Assembly (NCBI RefSeq): GCF_024679095.1
Contig: NC_066512.1
Location: forward strand, 8,224,151 to 8,288,150
DNA: 64,000 bases
Direction: 5' to 3'
Source of the DNA: Eriocheir sinensis
Taxonomy: Eukaryota; Arthropoda; Malacostraca; Decapoda; Varunidae
The notes beneath the pieces are model-generated. The model was not told where the DNA came from. It worked only from the letters and a program-made list of their open reading frames with translations, and did no database searches. A program made the position numbers and the translations under genes. Of the stretch, positions 47,032-57,543 are shown piece by piece (the first letter of the stretch is position 1; each line of letters opens with the position of its first letter).

Positions 47032-48004
47032 TTCACCACACCACAGTCATCAACAAAGCAATAAACCTAGGGCTTCACCTAACCTGGTCTCCTGGCTGGC
47101 TGATTTCCTGCACCAGCGTAAACAGGTGGTGAGATTTCAGGAGTGGCCTCCCCTCCTCTACACCTTACTTGCAGGGGTACCTCAGGGGTCCACAATGGGC
47201 CCTTGGTGCTTCCTTATCCTAATTAATGACGCCCTGACCCACACACCCCACCGCTGGAAGTACGTGGACGACACCACAGTGGGAGTAACAGTTGACAACA
47301 GCAACCCAGATTATTCCCACCTCCAGGAAACACTACACAACCTACACACATGGACAACACAAAACATGGTCACCATCAACGACACCAAAACTACACTCCT
47401 ACACATCAACACCTCCTCTGCCCTGTTGCCCCCCTGTGGTGTCCATCAACGACACTCCCTCCGGGTAGTTACATCAGCAAAACTACTTGGAGTCACCCTG
47501 GACAACAAGCTCACATGGAAGGAGCACGTCTCCCAGCTCACCAGATCTGCCACCTATAAACTGTACCTGCTGAGGAGACTCAAAACGCTGTGGGCCCCTG
47601 AGTGTGCGCTGGCGAGCGTGTACTCCTCGTTCATCCTCCCCAAACTGACATACGCGTCCCCAGCGTGGTCTTCCTCCATCAACATCACGCAGCGCCGCCA
47701 ACTTGAACGCGTCCAGAAGCGAGCCTGCAAAATCATCCTGGGCCCTCACTACACCAGCTATCAGGACGCCCTCGACTCCCTCCATCTCACCAGCCTACAA
47801 CACCGTCACGAGACCCTACTACACCGGTTCGCAACCAAGCTTCTCAACCAGCCCAGACACAGACACATCCTCCCACCCGCAGTGAACCGCCCTCAGCACT
47901 CAGTGCGACACCACAACATTATTGCCCCGATACGGGCACGGACTGACCGCTATAAGAACAGCGCAGTGCCCGTGATGGTCAAATATATCAACAATGCAAA
48001 TTAA
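47032..48004 (+). pseudogene. LINE-B reverse transcriptase, palm to C-terminus
   Basis: After a second frameshift near 47080 the sequence is open to 48004: VSWLADFLHQRKQVVRF, AGVPQGSTMGPWCFLILIND (motif B), WKYVDDTTVG with catalytic YVDD at 47261-47272, AKLLGVTLDNKLTWKEHV, YASPAWSSSIN and the L2/CR1-like RRQLERVQKRACKIILGPHY, then RHILPP. It supplies DNA synthesis for target-primed insertion. Two frameshifts separate it from the first half, so this copy is not functional as it stands. Confidence 0.88.
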
Positions 48005-48059
48005 GAGCAGCACAATTTGTATGTTTTGTAAATATTTTTCATTAGGACTTATTGTTGTT

Positions 48060-48322
48060 GTTATTATGATTATTATTATTATTATTATGATTACTATTAT
48101 TATTATCATTATTATTATCGTGATTGTTATGATTATTATTATTATCTTTACTATGATTATTGCTATTATTGTTATTTCTATTTTCCTTTTTATTTTCGAT
48201 CATACTACTTTGTTCATTTGTCTCATTCATTTCATTTCATCTTCCATTGATGTATATTTTCAGCTCTAGGGCTGCCTGGTACTTCATGAAATAAACCGTT
48301 TATTATTATTATTATTATTATT
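48060..48322 (+). repeat. ATT-rich 3' untranslated region and (ATT)n tail of LINE-B
   Basis: An ATT/GATT-rich stretch to about 48180, unique sequence, then the conserved GGGCTGCC and AATAAACCGTTTATTATT end. Asn-rich and Ile-rich frames here are repeat artefacts. Confidence 0.85.
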
Positions 48323-48324
48323 TT

Positions 48325-48398
48325 ACACACAAGTATGCACACACACACACACACATACACACAAGTATGCACACACACACACACACACACACACACGT

Positions 48399-48466
<68 letters not shown>

Positions 48467-48477
48467 ACTATATATAT

Positions 48478-48570
<93 letters not shown>

Positions 48571-48600
48571 TACCAGGGCACAGAGAGAGAGAGAGAGAGA
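48325..48600. repeat. compound (AC)n-(TA)n-(AG)n microsatellite, right flank of LINE-B
   Basis: AC repeats with AAGTATGC units run to about 48464, TA from about 48466 to 48560, and AG at about 48582-48604. Confidence 0.97.
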
Positions 48601-48789
48601 GAGAGGCCAGGTCCCTTCACTTGTTGCGGTGTGAATGTGACTGGAGGGGTTGCCTGCTCGGTCAACTTTTTTTTATATCCTGTGCTACGTCACTTTGTCA
48701 GGGGGAGGAGCCTCGAGAGGATGCGCGGAATGGGACGAGTTTTGAGCCGACCTTGAGTTGACCTCCCTTTCTTTAGATCTTGCGTGGGA

Positions 48790-49055
48790 CTAAGAGAATG
48801 AACGTATGACTGGCTGCACAATTGCTATGGGAGACAACAGCAAAAAGTTTTCGGTATTTGGGAGAGAGGGGTCTCTTGAAAAGTGAAGACTGGGAAGAAA
48901 CAATTAAGTTCATAATGCTGGTAGAATCATTATATGATTTATTCAACTCTGGATCATCATATGGTAAAAAGGCGTCAAGAGATGCCTATGCACAGCATTT
49001 GACAAAGCAAAATGCCATACTGGAAAATATGATAAAAAAAAAGTCCTTTCATTAA
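48790..49055 (+). pseudogene. P-superfamily transposase, C-terminal part
   Basis: The plus strand reads LAAQLLWETTAKSFRYLGERGLL, then EETIKFIMLVESLYDLFNSGSSYGKK, ending at the TAA of 49053. The LAAQL-SxTxAxSxxYL and F-I-x-x-x-x-x-LYDLFNS blocks match the segment that follows the PHLLKLIRN region in P/THAP9-type transposases. So this is the continuation of 43138-44124, displaced by 4.7 kb of microsatellite and LINE-B. Apart from a stop near 48805 the frame is open. Confidence 0.8.
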
Positions 49056-49061
49056 GAAGCA

Positions 49062-49190
49062 AGGCCGTATCACTTCATGAGAGGCTGACAGCCACACTGC
49101 TCTTCCTGGAAACGGGTCGAGCAGATAAAGATCTGAAGGCACGGATTTCCCCTATATATCAATTCAGTGGTGCAGCTGGTGCTCAGTGAG
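49062..49190 (+). pseudogene. possible PIF/Harbinger transposase fragment
   Basis: AVSLHERLTATLLFLETGRADKDLKARIS resembles the short block near the start of PIF/Harbinger nuclease domains (RL-x-x-TL-x-FL-x-TG). Only about 40 residues are present and no catalytic triad is seen. It lies right after the P-like end and right before a MITE-like sequence. Confidence 0.45.
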
Positions 49191-49254
49191 CAGACATGTT
49201 CACGGTAAGCTGCCGAGTGCTGTAGTGAGAGATGTGGCCTCAAGGCCACCTCAT

Positions 49255-49451
49255 GTGCCCATACACGCTCAAACAGCCCTGTACCGGACACTGGCCTAAC
49301 GGAGCCAACCTGTCCGCTACAGGTTCGTGAGGCAGCCTCTCCGGCGGCCTGAACAGGCCGCTTCAACGTCCCATACACACTCAGTTTTGCCTGAACAGTC
49401 CTGGTTTGCGCATGCGGCCGGACAGGCTGCCTGAGCGTGTATGGGGGCCTA
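49255..49451. mobile_element. MITE-like element with CCCATACACGCTCA terminal inverted repeats
   Basis: GCCCATACACGCTCA-AACAGCC near 49257-49278 is the inverted repeat of GGC-TGCCTGAGCGTGTATGGGGGC near 49428-49450, and an internal copy (CCCATACACACTCA) lies near 49370. Length about 200 bp, no coding capacity. The nearby Harbinger-like peptide hints at that superfamily, but a TWA target duplication is not clear. Confidence 0.6.
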
Positions 49452-49454
49452 GAG

Positions 49455-49475
49455 AGAGAGAGAGAGAGAGAGAGA
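49455..49475. repeat. (AG)n microsatellite
   Basis: A short AG run at the boundary with the Gypsy-2 gag piece. Confidence 0.9.
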
Positions 49476-49479
49476 AACC

Positions 49480-50300
49480 TGAGGGAGGGACACTCCGCTC
49501 AGCACTGCGTGTTTCATATGAACAGTGAACTGCGTCTCGAGGCTCGCCGGGTCGTGGACTTTACACAGGTCGATCTCATCCGAAGCCTGCTTCAATCGCA
49601 CGTAGAATTCTGAACTTCTCCTATTTGTCTTGGCGGCATTGGAAAAAGGAGAGGCGCCTCAGTGCTTCATTTCGTTGCCCATTCACATCCTTGTGGAGGC
49701 GCCCCAGCACTTCCCTCAAGGTCAAGGCTCAGTCCTGGAGCACACCCAAGCCGACCTTGAGCGTTCGCCGCATCTCGGGCGAGAGGGAGGATCGGAACTA
49801 TCAGCTACTGGGGCTGTTTGTGCAAGTCCACCATCACGGCGTAGTCCTCTCACTGCTGTCTCCACCCCTTAAAGGCCTGCAGTGTGGCGTCCTGGGAGAG
49901 TGCAATGAGTGGGACGACTATAGCATTGGGGACAGGGGGTGAGGACGGTGACACGAGGGGGTGGTCACCCGTGTCCTCAGGCGCGCCCACCCGCTTTGCC
50001 TGTGGTTGCTGCGTTCCAAGTGTCGCTATAAGTCGGTTGAAACGCTGCTCCTCGGCATAGTGTCTCAAATCGTCCTCCCGCTTCCTCTGTTCGCACTCAT
50101 CACGAAACAGCTGCACCATCTGGAGCAGGACATCCGGGGAGCCGCCAACTACCTGCCCCTGTACTGTGTGCAAGGGCATGGATGGCGGGTGAAACGGGCA
50201 TGGAGGGGGCCCCGCTCCTGTTCCTCAAGCTTCATCATCATCATGGACCCCACATGGGGGACACACTGGAAGAAATTCACCGCCGGCGCTCTCACGGCTC
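49480..50300 (-). pseudogene. Gypsy-2 Gag, N-terminal half
   Basis: On the minus strand the part from about 50250 reads VQGQVVGGSPDVLLQMVQLFRDE with charged EQRKREDDLRHYAEEQRFNRL, a proline-rich linker, and SQDATLQAFKGWRQQ (about 49850). In other frames DYAVMVDLHKQ, LREVLGRLHKDVNGQRNEALRR and FYVRLKQASDEIDLCK (about 49560-49610) follow. This is the coiled-coil and capsid-like layout of a gypsy Gag. It stops at about 49480 before the zinc knuckles, which are found on the same strand at 40197-40505. Frames change at least twice. Confidence 0.75.
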
Positions 50301-51169
50301 TAACGTCACGGTCACTGCAAGGTCCTTGTGATGTGCACTTCCTCACTGCGCCATGTATCAAGTTTCTATAGTAGGTCCAAACAAAACAAAGAGACGGCGT
50401 CTCTCTAGCTACTCGGTGCTGCTGAGGTGTTAGCTGGGTGGAAGGTATAGTATACTAATACATAATACATAGCAAGGTGCACAGGGCGAAGTGAGTAACG
50501 GAACTAACAATGAAACAGTGAAACGTGCACCAAAACAAACCCACACATCACACAAGTTATTTTAAGAGTTCCTATCCCTTCCTTTCTTTTCCTATGTTCC
50601 CACCTCTACCCTTATGTTCGTGTTTCCATTCGCCCCTCCTCCACTCCTTTTTCCCTCCTTTCATTTTTCTTGAAGTCTTTCCTGCACTTTCTCTTCCAGC
50701 TAACCAAACACTCAAGTCTTCCCTCCTGTACCAGTAGGACTTCTCTCCCTTAAACCTAACTTCCTGCTACCCTTGTTTCCTCCTCTACTGAGCCACTCTC
50801 CTCCTTCTCCTCCTCCTCCTCCTCTTCCTCCTCTTCCTCCTTCTCCTCTTTCCTCTTTTTTTTTTTTTTAGGTACATAGTTTGTTGCCTTACTTTTTTTC
50901 TTTCGTGTTGTTTGTTTCCTTTCTTCATTCTGTTTCCATTCTTACATCCAGCGTTATATTTTTCTCTTCCTCCCTTTGCAATACACCTTCCTCGTTCTTC
51001 TCTGTCCTATCTGCACCATCTTCTCGCTCCTTCCTACATTTCCTTTCTTCCTTCTTATCTGGTTCCTTCCCTTCCTTTCCTTCCCTCGCTCTCTCCTCCC
51101 CATCAAATATCTAAGTTTCATCCGACACAAGACGACAATATCAAAAAATAAATCTTAACGAGTTTACAT

Positions 51170-51171
<2 letters not shown>
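50301..51171. repeat. pyrimidine-rich block homologous to 63100-63905
   Basis: From about 50540 the sequence matches the end of the window: AAGTCTTCCCTCCTGTACCAGTA, CTTCTCTCCC, CTTCCTGCTACCCTTGTTTCCT, CATAG-TTGTTGCCT, CTCGCTCC-type runs, ATCTGGTTCCTTCCC and AAGTTTCATCCGA-ACAAGA, both ending in (CA)n. No gene is recognised. 50301-50540 is anonymous. Confidence 0.7.

Positions 51172-51219
<48 letters not shown>
51172..51219. repeat. (CA)n microsatellite
   Basis: A pure CA tract directly before the tRNA-like SINE head. Confidence 0.97.
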
Positions 51220-51220
<1 letters not shown>

Positions 51221-51222
<2 letters not shown>

Positions 51223-51404
51223 ACTCCGTGGCGCAACTGGTAGAGCGCTGCGCTGCCAGGCTTCATGGTATAACAGGGCGGCGGTTTGAGCCCGCTCAGG
51301 CCGGATTCTCCCCGTTGACTAGGAGTGGTTACTGTCCCCCCTTGAGCGTGTGAGGTCCTGGCAGTTCCCAGAGATCGACGATGCCTAGCAAGGCCAGGGC
51401 ACCG
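51221..51404 (+). mobile_element. SINE-2: tRNA-derived sequence distinct from SINE-1
   Basis: An A box (TGGCGCAACTGGTAGAGCG, about 51229-51247) and a B box (GGTTTGAGCCC, 51283-51293) are present with tRNA-like spacing enlarged by about 12 bases. A true tRNA is excluded because the acceptor and anticodon arms do not close. Downstream body sequence (GGATTCTCCCCGTTGAC, CTTGAGCGTGTGAGGTCCTGGCAG) is unrelated to SINE-1. No poly(A) is visible because a piggyBac MITE follows. Confidence 0.6.
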
Positions 51405-51650
51405 TTAACCCAGTAGCAGCGACGGGCCAAATTTGTGGCTTTACCGTGTAGCAGCGACGGGCCAAATTTGTGCCATGATATAAACCCCCCAAAATAGATG
51501 ATGCATAAACTGATCACATATGCGTTGATATATATCATGAAATGGTTTGCGTGAGTGATAATTTTTTCTCATTATTTTGCTTAGAGGGGCTATAACCTAG
51601 CCTAACCTAACCTAAACTAAGAAACATGACCCCCGCAGCTACCGGGTTAA
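51405..51650. mobile_element. piggyBac-like MITE with TTAA target duplication
   Basis: TTAA at 51405-51408 is followed by CCCAGTAGCAGCG, and the right end reads CGCAGCTACCGGG followed by TTAA at 51647-51650. The inverted repeats match at 11 of 13 positions, and TTAA duplication is the signature of piggyBac transposition. The 238-bp interior has a direct repeat of GTAGCAGCGACGGGCCAAAT (51412 and 51455) and three CCTAA units. No coding capacity. Confidence 0.88.
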
Positions 51651-52031
51651 TCATGCCCACTTCGTGTGCCACCACAGAGTGCTCTTTATCTTGCGCCACT
51701 TTATCCAGAGCCATTCTGCCTTCTTTGCGTCGGTTCTGAGCGCTTCTAGAATCTGCGGGTTGCACTCCACCGGAGCGAGTGCATGACAGTTGCTAGGCCT
51801 CTTGGTGATGTCATCCTCACAGATGTCCTTATAATCCTCGTCCCGCATACCGTTGTCGAACACGAAGTTTATCATCTCGGCCACTTGTGGATCGATCTCC
51901 TCAGAAACTAACTCATGAGGGTCAAAGGTCTTAACCCCCTGCATTACGGCGCTACTGCCAGGGGCATGCTCCCCAATTTCACCCTCCTCACTGCCGGAGT
52001 CATGGAAACCCGCGACGTATCCATATCCCAT
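51651..52031 (-). pseudogene. DIRS-type retrotransposon Gag fragment
   Basis: A 126-codon open minus-strand frame reads EEIDPQVAEMINFVFDNGMRDEDYKDI and RPSNCHALAPVECNPQILEAL. This matches the recurrent Gag motif of DIRS/PAT elements: a helix, then x-DExYK, then RPENCxxLxxPxxNxxxW-like. Acidic residues lead the N-terminal side (SGSEEGEIGE). It ends at the piggyBac MITE on one side and meets the DIRS reverse transcriptase fragment on the other. Confidence 0.72.
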
Positions 52032-53298
52032 ACATACACTTTAAAATGGAGAATTTTGAGCAAGCCATTAACCTTATCAATGCAGGAGACTATTTGGCTT
52101 CAGTAGATCTGAGACATGCATATTACTCGGTAAAGATTGCAGAGGAACAACAGAGATTATTTTGTTTTAAATGGCAAGGTATAGTTTACCAGTTCACTTG
52201 TCTTCCAAATGGTATTTCAGAGGGTCCAAGACTTTTCACAAAACTGATGGAACCTGTTTTTGCAACTCTGAGAGAGAAGGGTTACAGTATTACCAGCTTT
52301 ATAGATGATACACTTATTTGCAACAACACCATGCAGGGATGCTTGGCTTGCATTCAAGATACAATCAATTTGTTGAGGAAACTGGGTTTTTGCATTAATG
52401 AAGACAAGTCACTCCTGGCCCCAACACAACGCCCTGAGTACTTGTGCAATATCATTGATACCAACAGTATGAGAATTTCCTTGCCGGAACGCAGGGTAGA
52501 GAAGATAACTCAAAGCTGTAAGGAACTCCTGGGCCAGCAGAGAGTCAAAATCAGGGAAGTGGCTAGGGTCACTGGCCTACTGGTGGCTGCCACCCCAGCA
52601 GTGGAGTTGGGAAAACTGCATTACAGGAAGTTGGAAACTGCGAAGATTTCAGCTTTGCATAAGGAGAAAGGTAACTTTAGCAGGAGGATGACTATCACTA
52701 ATGAGATGAAAGCTAACTTGGTGGTTAAATAATATTTCAACACAGGACAGGCAAATATTCAGAGCAGGCACATATATTGACCTGTACACGGATGCATCTG
52801 GTACAGGCTGGGGCGGTCACCTAAATCAGCAGACCACTAGTGGTTTTTGGTCAATAGAGGAGAAACAATTACATATCAATGCTCTTGAGCTCAAAGCAAT
52901 CCTCCTAACACTTCAGACTTTCAGACTTGAGCTCTGTGGGAAACACAGCAAAGCTTTCTGCGACAATACTACGGCCATGACATATATAAATGAAATGGGA
53001 GGTACAAAGTCACTAATTTGTAATGATATCTCTACTACAATTTGGGAATGGTGTGTAGCTAATAATGCATGGGTCACATGTTCACATATACCAGGAAAAT
53101 AAAATGTTATGGCGGACATTGCATCTCGTAGAGTCAACGACAGGCACGAATGGAAGCTGAATGAACTCATTTTCCAAGACCTATGTCACATTTTTGGCAC
53201 CCCTTCCATTGATCTGTTTGCATCTAGACTTAACAAACAAGTGGCCTATTTCTGTTCATGGAAGCCAGACCCAGAGGCAGCTTACTTCGATGCTTTTT
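52030..53298 (+). pseudogene. DIRS-type reverse transcriptase and RNase H
   Basis: Opposite in orientation to the Gag piece. An open frame (52046-52732) has MENFEQAINLINAGDYLASVDLRHAYYSV (motif A), FTCLPNGISEGPRLFTKLM (motif B) and YSITSFIDDTLI with FIDD at 52298-52309. RNase H follows with LYTDASGTGWGGHL, NALELKAILLTL and ADIASRR, then the DIRS-typical IDLFASRLNKQ and CSWKPDPEA segments. One frame change near 52735 and a TAA near 53101 break it. The tyrosine recombinase expected downstream is missing; a LINE-A end has inserted at about 53300. Confidence 0.87.
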
Positions 53299-53299
53299 C

Positions 53300-54048
53300 A
53301 CCTTCCTCAACACTAAACATCCTCGGTCTATCCTTAATTAAAAATCTCAACTGGAAACTTCATATATCATCTCTTACTAAATCAGCTTCCTCGAGGCTGG
53401 GCGTTCTGTACCGTCTCCGCCAGTTCTTCTCCCCCGCACATTTGCTGTCCATTTACAGGGGCCTTGTCCACCCTCGTATGGAGTATGCATCTCATGTGTG
53501 TGTGTGTGTGGGGGGGGGGGGGGGTCCACTCACACAGCTCTCCTTGACATAGTGGAGTCAAAGGCTCCTCGTCTCATCAGCTCTCCCCCTCATACTGATA
53601 GTCTTCTACCTCTCAAATTCCGCTGCCATGTTGCCTCTCTTTCTATCTTCTATCGATATTTTCATGCTGACTGCTCTTCTGAACTTGCTAAATGCATGCC
53701 TCCCCCCCTCCCGCGACCCCGCTGCACACGACTTTCTACTCATGCTCATCCTTACACTGTCCAAACCCCTTATGCAAGAGTTAACCAGCATCTTCACTCT
53801 TTCATCCCTCACGCTGGTAAACTCTGGAACAATCTTCCTTCATCTGTATTTCCTCTACTCCTGCCTACGACCTGAACTCTTTCAAGAGGAGGGTATCAGG
53901 ACACCTCTCCTCCCGAAATTGATCTTTCTTTCGGCCACCTCTTTTAAATTGTTTTGGGGAGCAGCGAGTAGCGGGCTTTTTTTTATTATTGTTTTCTTTT
54001 TTTGTGTGCCCTTGAGCTGCCTCCTTTGTTGTAAACAAAACAAAAATT
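53300..54048 (+). mobile_element. LINE-A 3' fragment inserted in the DIRS element
   Basis: It begins in the PSSTLNILGLSL segment of the reverse transcriptase C-terminal part and runs to the shared 3' tail (TTTGTTGTAAACAAAACAAAAA). The coding part contains LGVLYRLRQFFSP and a TG/GGGG expansion near 53498-53523 that shifts the frame. 5'-truncated. Confidence 0.88.
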
Positions 54049-54104
54049 AATGAAATTTTGACATGTCGGAATCAAACCACGTTGTAACTCGAGGACTACC
54101 TGTA
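54049..54104. mobile_element. possible pogo/Tigger-like element end
   Basis: ACGTTGTAACTCGAGGACTACCTG followed by TA resembles terminal inverted repeats of pogo/Tigger-type DNA transposons (CAGGTAGTCCTCGAGTTACAACG in reverse). A second similar end, ATCCGGAAAATCGAGGGTCGAGTG then TA, lies at about 54387-54412. Partner ends were not found. Confidence 0.35.
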
Positions 54105-55261
54105 TACTAATGATAATTATTTGTGAACTTGAATGCATGTTCTTTACATGCAAATGTAAGGTCACAGCGTTGCTGCTTGACAGCACTAGACAACAATAAA
54201 TTAATATGTCAGGTGCGCACGCGGCTACCCAGCGGGTGTTGCGGACACTGACCGGGTCACGGAATCTGCATGCATGGCCGGACTTGTTTGGATACCCGGA
54301 TTGGATCAGGCATCCGCCAGGAAATGACAAACACAGCCGGGAATATGTCTGGTAACTACGACCACAGATTTTGTCCGGGAAATCCGATATCCGGAAAATC
54401 GAGGGTCGAGTGTAGTCTAGAGTGAAACGATTTGAAAAGGTTTAGTGTAGTATGAAGAACAGATACTTGTTCAAGACCAGTTGTTTCAGGTTGGCCTTTG
54501 CTAATTTGTACTGTACAGAAAATTACCTTTTATTTCACTACAGAGTGCTTTATAATTGTTGTTTTTTTAACTGATTTACTTTCAGATATGAATAATAACA
54601 AATTAAAAAAGATAAAAATGAAACCCAGTAAAACCGTCACTTTATCCCTTCTTTACCCCTTCCTCCTAAACTTTCCTCTTTTCCTCACTGTCTTTCATTC
54701 TCGCACTTGCAACCTTCACCATGAGTGTTTTTTTTAAGTCAAGACGTCGAGAGTAAACGCAATGAAGGTAAATAGTTTTAAGGTCAAAGGAAAATGTTAA
54801 AATATAGAAAAATAAAGAAGGATGCGGGGTGGAGATAATTCGAAGGAATAACTGAAGAAATTAGGTAAAATGAAAGAGGAAAACAGATATATAAAATTAA
54901 AAGACAATAAAGAATAAGTTGTAGGTAACATTAAAGAGATGCGAAAGGAGGAACCAAAATATATAAAAGAAAACGATAATCAGTAAAATTAATGTGAATA
55001 TAATTACGGAAAAACACGGAAGGAAAAAAAATAAATTAAAGGTATATAATGTTAAAAAGAAATTTGCAAGAAAGGAAGAGGGAAAATGTCAGCAAAGGCA
55101 AAGAAGGGGCAAGTCAAGGACAGGTAAGTTTAGGATTTTGAAGCGAAAAAGATAAGACAAGATAAAAGTGAAAAGTCGTTGAAAAATGTACGAGGCAATT
55201 ATAGACAGATTGAAGCTAATCAGTTAAAAAAACAATTATAAAGCACTCGAGTGAAATAAAA
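54105..55261. repeat. block e (copy 1), homologous to 60480-61170
   Basis: 54600-55200 shares with 60480-61130: CTTCACCATGAGT/CATTCACATTGAGT, GATGCGGGGTGGAGATA-TTCGAAGGAATAA-TGA, AAATTAGG and dispersed A-rich stretches. The relationship is old. No gene is seen. Confidence 0.6.
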
Positions 55262-55580
55262 GGTCATTTTATGTACGAGTTGTTAGCGTGCGGGCGTGGT
55301 GAGCTCGAGGACCAATGTGGACTAGGTTCGAGTATCCACCGAAACACGCTGATTTTTCAAGTCATCGCCGAGTGGCGGAAAATTACCCTCATGTTGTCCG
55401 GATGTTCCATCAACCTTAACATCAGTGACTTCGGTCAAGGGGAGCACTTGGAAGCTGCATGGGCCAAGAAAGAGTCATACATCACGGCAGTCAATATAGA
55501 TAAAATTAGCCTGCACCACTAACGGGCTGGGGCCGTCCATAAGGGCCCTCAAGAAAACATACGGCGCTACAGACAGCACA
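55262..55580 (+). mobile_element. SINE-1 copy
   Basis: A degenerate tRNA-like head with B box GGTTCGAGTATCC (55325-55337), the SINE-1 body (CGCCGAGTGGCGG, TTACCCTCATGTTGTCC, CTTCGGTCAAGGGGAGC, CACTAACGGGCTGG) and a GGCGCTACAG end. No poly(A) is retained. Confidence 0.82.
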
Positions 55581-55967
55581 GAAAGAAAATATGACAAAGT
55601 GGAATAAGGAAGAAAAAGTTAAAAGAGATGGTTAAGGAATGAAAGGATTAAAAACATAAAAGAAACTAAATAAATAAAAAGAATAAATAAGAAAATAAAC
55701 ACCCGGTGCTAGAGCAAAATCATTAGTCCCAGGAGTCACATGTTGAAAAACTATCGCCACTTAAAGGTTTTCTAAACACACACACACACACACACACACT
55801 TTTTCGAGCCATGGTGGAGGGCGTGACTTTAATTCCATGTAACCAGGCGGCATATGGCGCACGTCTGAGCCAGACAGCACCCGAGGGATGGGTGAGGTGG
55901 ATGAAAGTGGAGACGCGGCCACCTTGAATTTCTGCCTTCCCTACGCCAAGCCAATTACTACTGTTAT
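55581..55967. repeat. block e continuation and (CA)n
   Basis: AGAGCAAAATCATTAGTCCC-AGGAGTCACATG-TGA and CACTTAAAGGTTTTCTAAACACACACA (55712-55799) match 61147-61230. The SINE lies before this segment here but after it in the other copy, so the two SINE insertions are independent. 55800-55967 is anonymous. Confidence 0.65.
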
Positions 55968-56300
55968 TAAGAACATAAGAACATATGAACGTAAGGAGTC
56001 TGCAAGAGGCCGGTTGGCCTATACAAGGCAGCTCCTGTACTCTCAACCCCAACTTACCTCACTATCTAACCTCTTCTTGAATGTATCTATGGTATTGGCA
56101 CCCACAACATGGCTGCCAAACCTGTTCCATTCATTTACCACTATTGGTGAACCAATTCTTGCCTATGTCTTTGTTGAATCTGAATTTGTCTAACTTAAAA
56201 CCATTGCTACGCGTCCTACCTGGCTCTTTTACTATCAACATCTTATTGACATCCCCTTTATTAACTCTATGCACTGTGGTACATACTGGTGGTAACAGAT
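55968..56300 (-). pseudogene. CR1-like LINE, 3' end, same subfamily as 9503-11300
   Basis: AAGAACATAAGAACAT octamers and GGAGTCTGCAAGAGGCCGGT are shared with 9503-9545 in the same orientation, followed by the complement of the C-terminal coding part (NTIHTFKNRLDKF-type region). Only about 330 bp remain. Confidence 0.85.
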
Positions 56301-56319
56301 GAAGACCGAGGAAAACCCC

Positions 56320-57285
56320 TACATCAACAGCCTATAAGCCGTGGTCTCCTCTGCTTCGCCACGCCGCGTCACACTGCCACATAAGACAGATGATGGACAG
56401 GAGAAAGGTACATCGTTTGTTATATCTGCCAGCACTGCATATTAATTGAACTGTTTGTGACAAGTCGAGTAAGTGAGGGTGTTTGTTACCCCTGCTAGCC
56501 GTGTTTATTAAACTGGTTGAGCCGAGTCATGTGTGTGGAGTTACGTTATATGTTACCCTGAAAGACCCATTGATCAAACTTTATGACACGTCTGATGAGT
56601 GCATAACAACATACTCCTAAAGCTGTTTGAATGGCAATCAGCAAACGCCTGTCCAGCACATACAATCACGTAACCACACCTGATGGCTATGATATTACAG
56701 CGTTACTGAGGACGAGTGTGTCAGTTAAGTAGTGCTTCAGGAAAATGCATAAAGCAGCTAATCTAACACACTTACCTATCTAATCACACATTTTCATTTA
56801 GTAAATAGTGTGTCCCAGAAAAAGATAATCTGCTAAAATTTATCCACTTTTTGTGATTCCAATTTTTCAAAAGAGGGTTTTCTTAATACTATGAAAATCA
56901 TTTTATGTGTTATATATGATGGAAAAACAGTATGTATAAATCAGGCACCTGTTTTTGCTTCGTCTCTGGTCCTTGTTAGTTGCGGTAATAAAAAAATGTC
57001 TCAGGCAGGTAACTAGTAATTTAGAACAAACGACGAACTGAATAACATGTGACATGTATAAAGTCAATATAGAAGAGTCCGTATCTAGGTCCTCGTAACC
57101 CAAGTAGGTCCATGGGTCGTGGATTGGCAGACCAAGTTACGGGAGCTAGACAGCGAAGCACATTACTCAAATCCACAATGGGACGCCAGAATCGCCCTGG
57201 TGGCTTGGATGCGATCGGCAAGAGTGGATCCCACAAGGCGAACCAAAATCAATGTCATGATTATCTTTATGCAGAATATGCATTA

Positions 57286-57339
<54 letters not shown>

Positions 57340-57495
57340 CATCTTAACATAATAAAGCAATTAAACCCGAATGCTTCAGTACGAAAATGCTTCTTAACAT
57401 AATAAAGCAACTAAACCCCGAAGGCTTTAGTACAGGCAATAACGACCCTCTCTTTATAACATTCTCTCTGCCAACAACACACCACTTCACCACCG

Positions 57496-57530
<35 letters not shown>
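56320..57530. repeat. duplicated block a (copy 2), homologous to 18150-19460
   Basis: Same order and orientation as copy 1; see conserved GTCAGCACTGCATATTAATT-type, GCAAACGCCTGTCC and CACCTGATGGCTATGA stretches. It includes an AG run (57289-57337), a 50-bp local duplication of CTTAACATAATAAAGCAA (57344 and 57391) and a (CA)n run (about 57497-57530). Confidence 0.8.
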
Positions 57531-57533
<3 letters not shown>

Positions 57534-57543
57534 TCCCCTTGAC

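Larger units (their letters stand above)
44992..48324 (+). mobile_element. LINE-B copy 1, near full-length APE-type LINE with (ATT)n tail, inserted in an AC array
   Basis: The 3.3-kb element carries endonuclease and reverse transcriptase, a 3' untranslated region with ATT-rich sequence, GCTCTAGGGCTGCC and AATAAACCGTTTATTATT, and an ATT tail ending about 48322. Both flanks consist of AC repeats with AAGTATGC units, so the last about 35 bp on the left are repeated on the right, consistent with a target-site duplication within a repeat. Protein features place it near the L2/CR1 group. Confidence 0.88.

Noticed and set aside
51229..51305. Functional tRNA gene
   Set aside because: A and B boxes are present but acceptor and anticodon arms do not pair and spacing is enlarged.
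51594..51620. CCTAA repeats as an arthropod telomere or internal telomeric site
   Set aside because: Only about three units, lying inside a piggyBac MITE.
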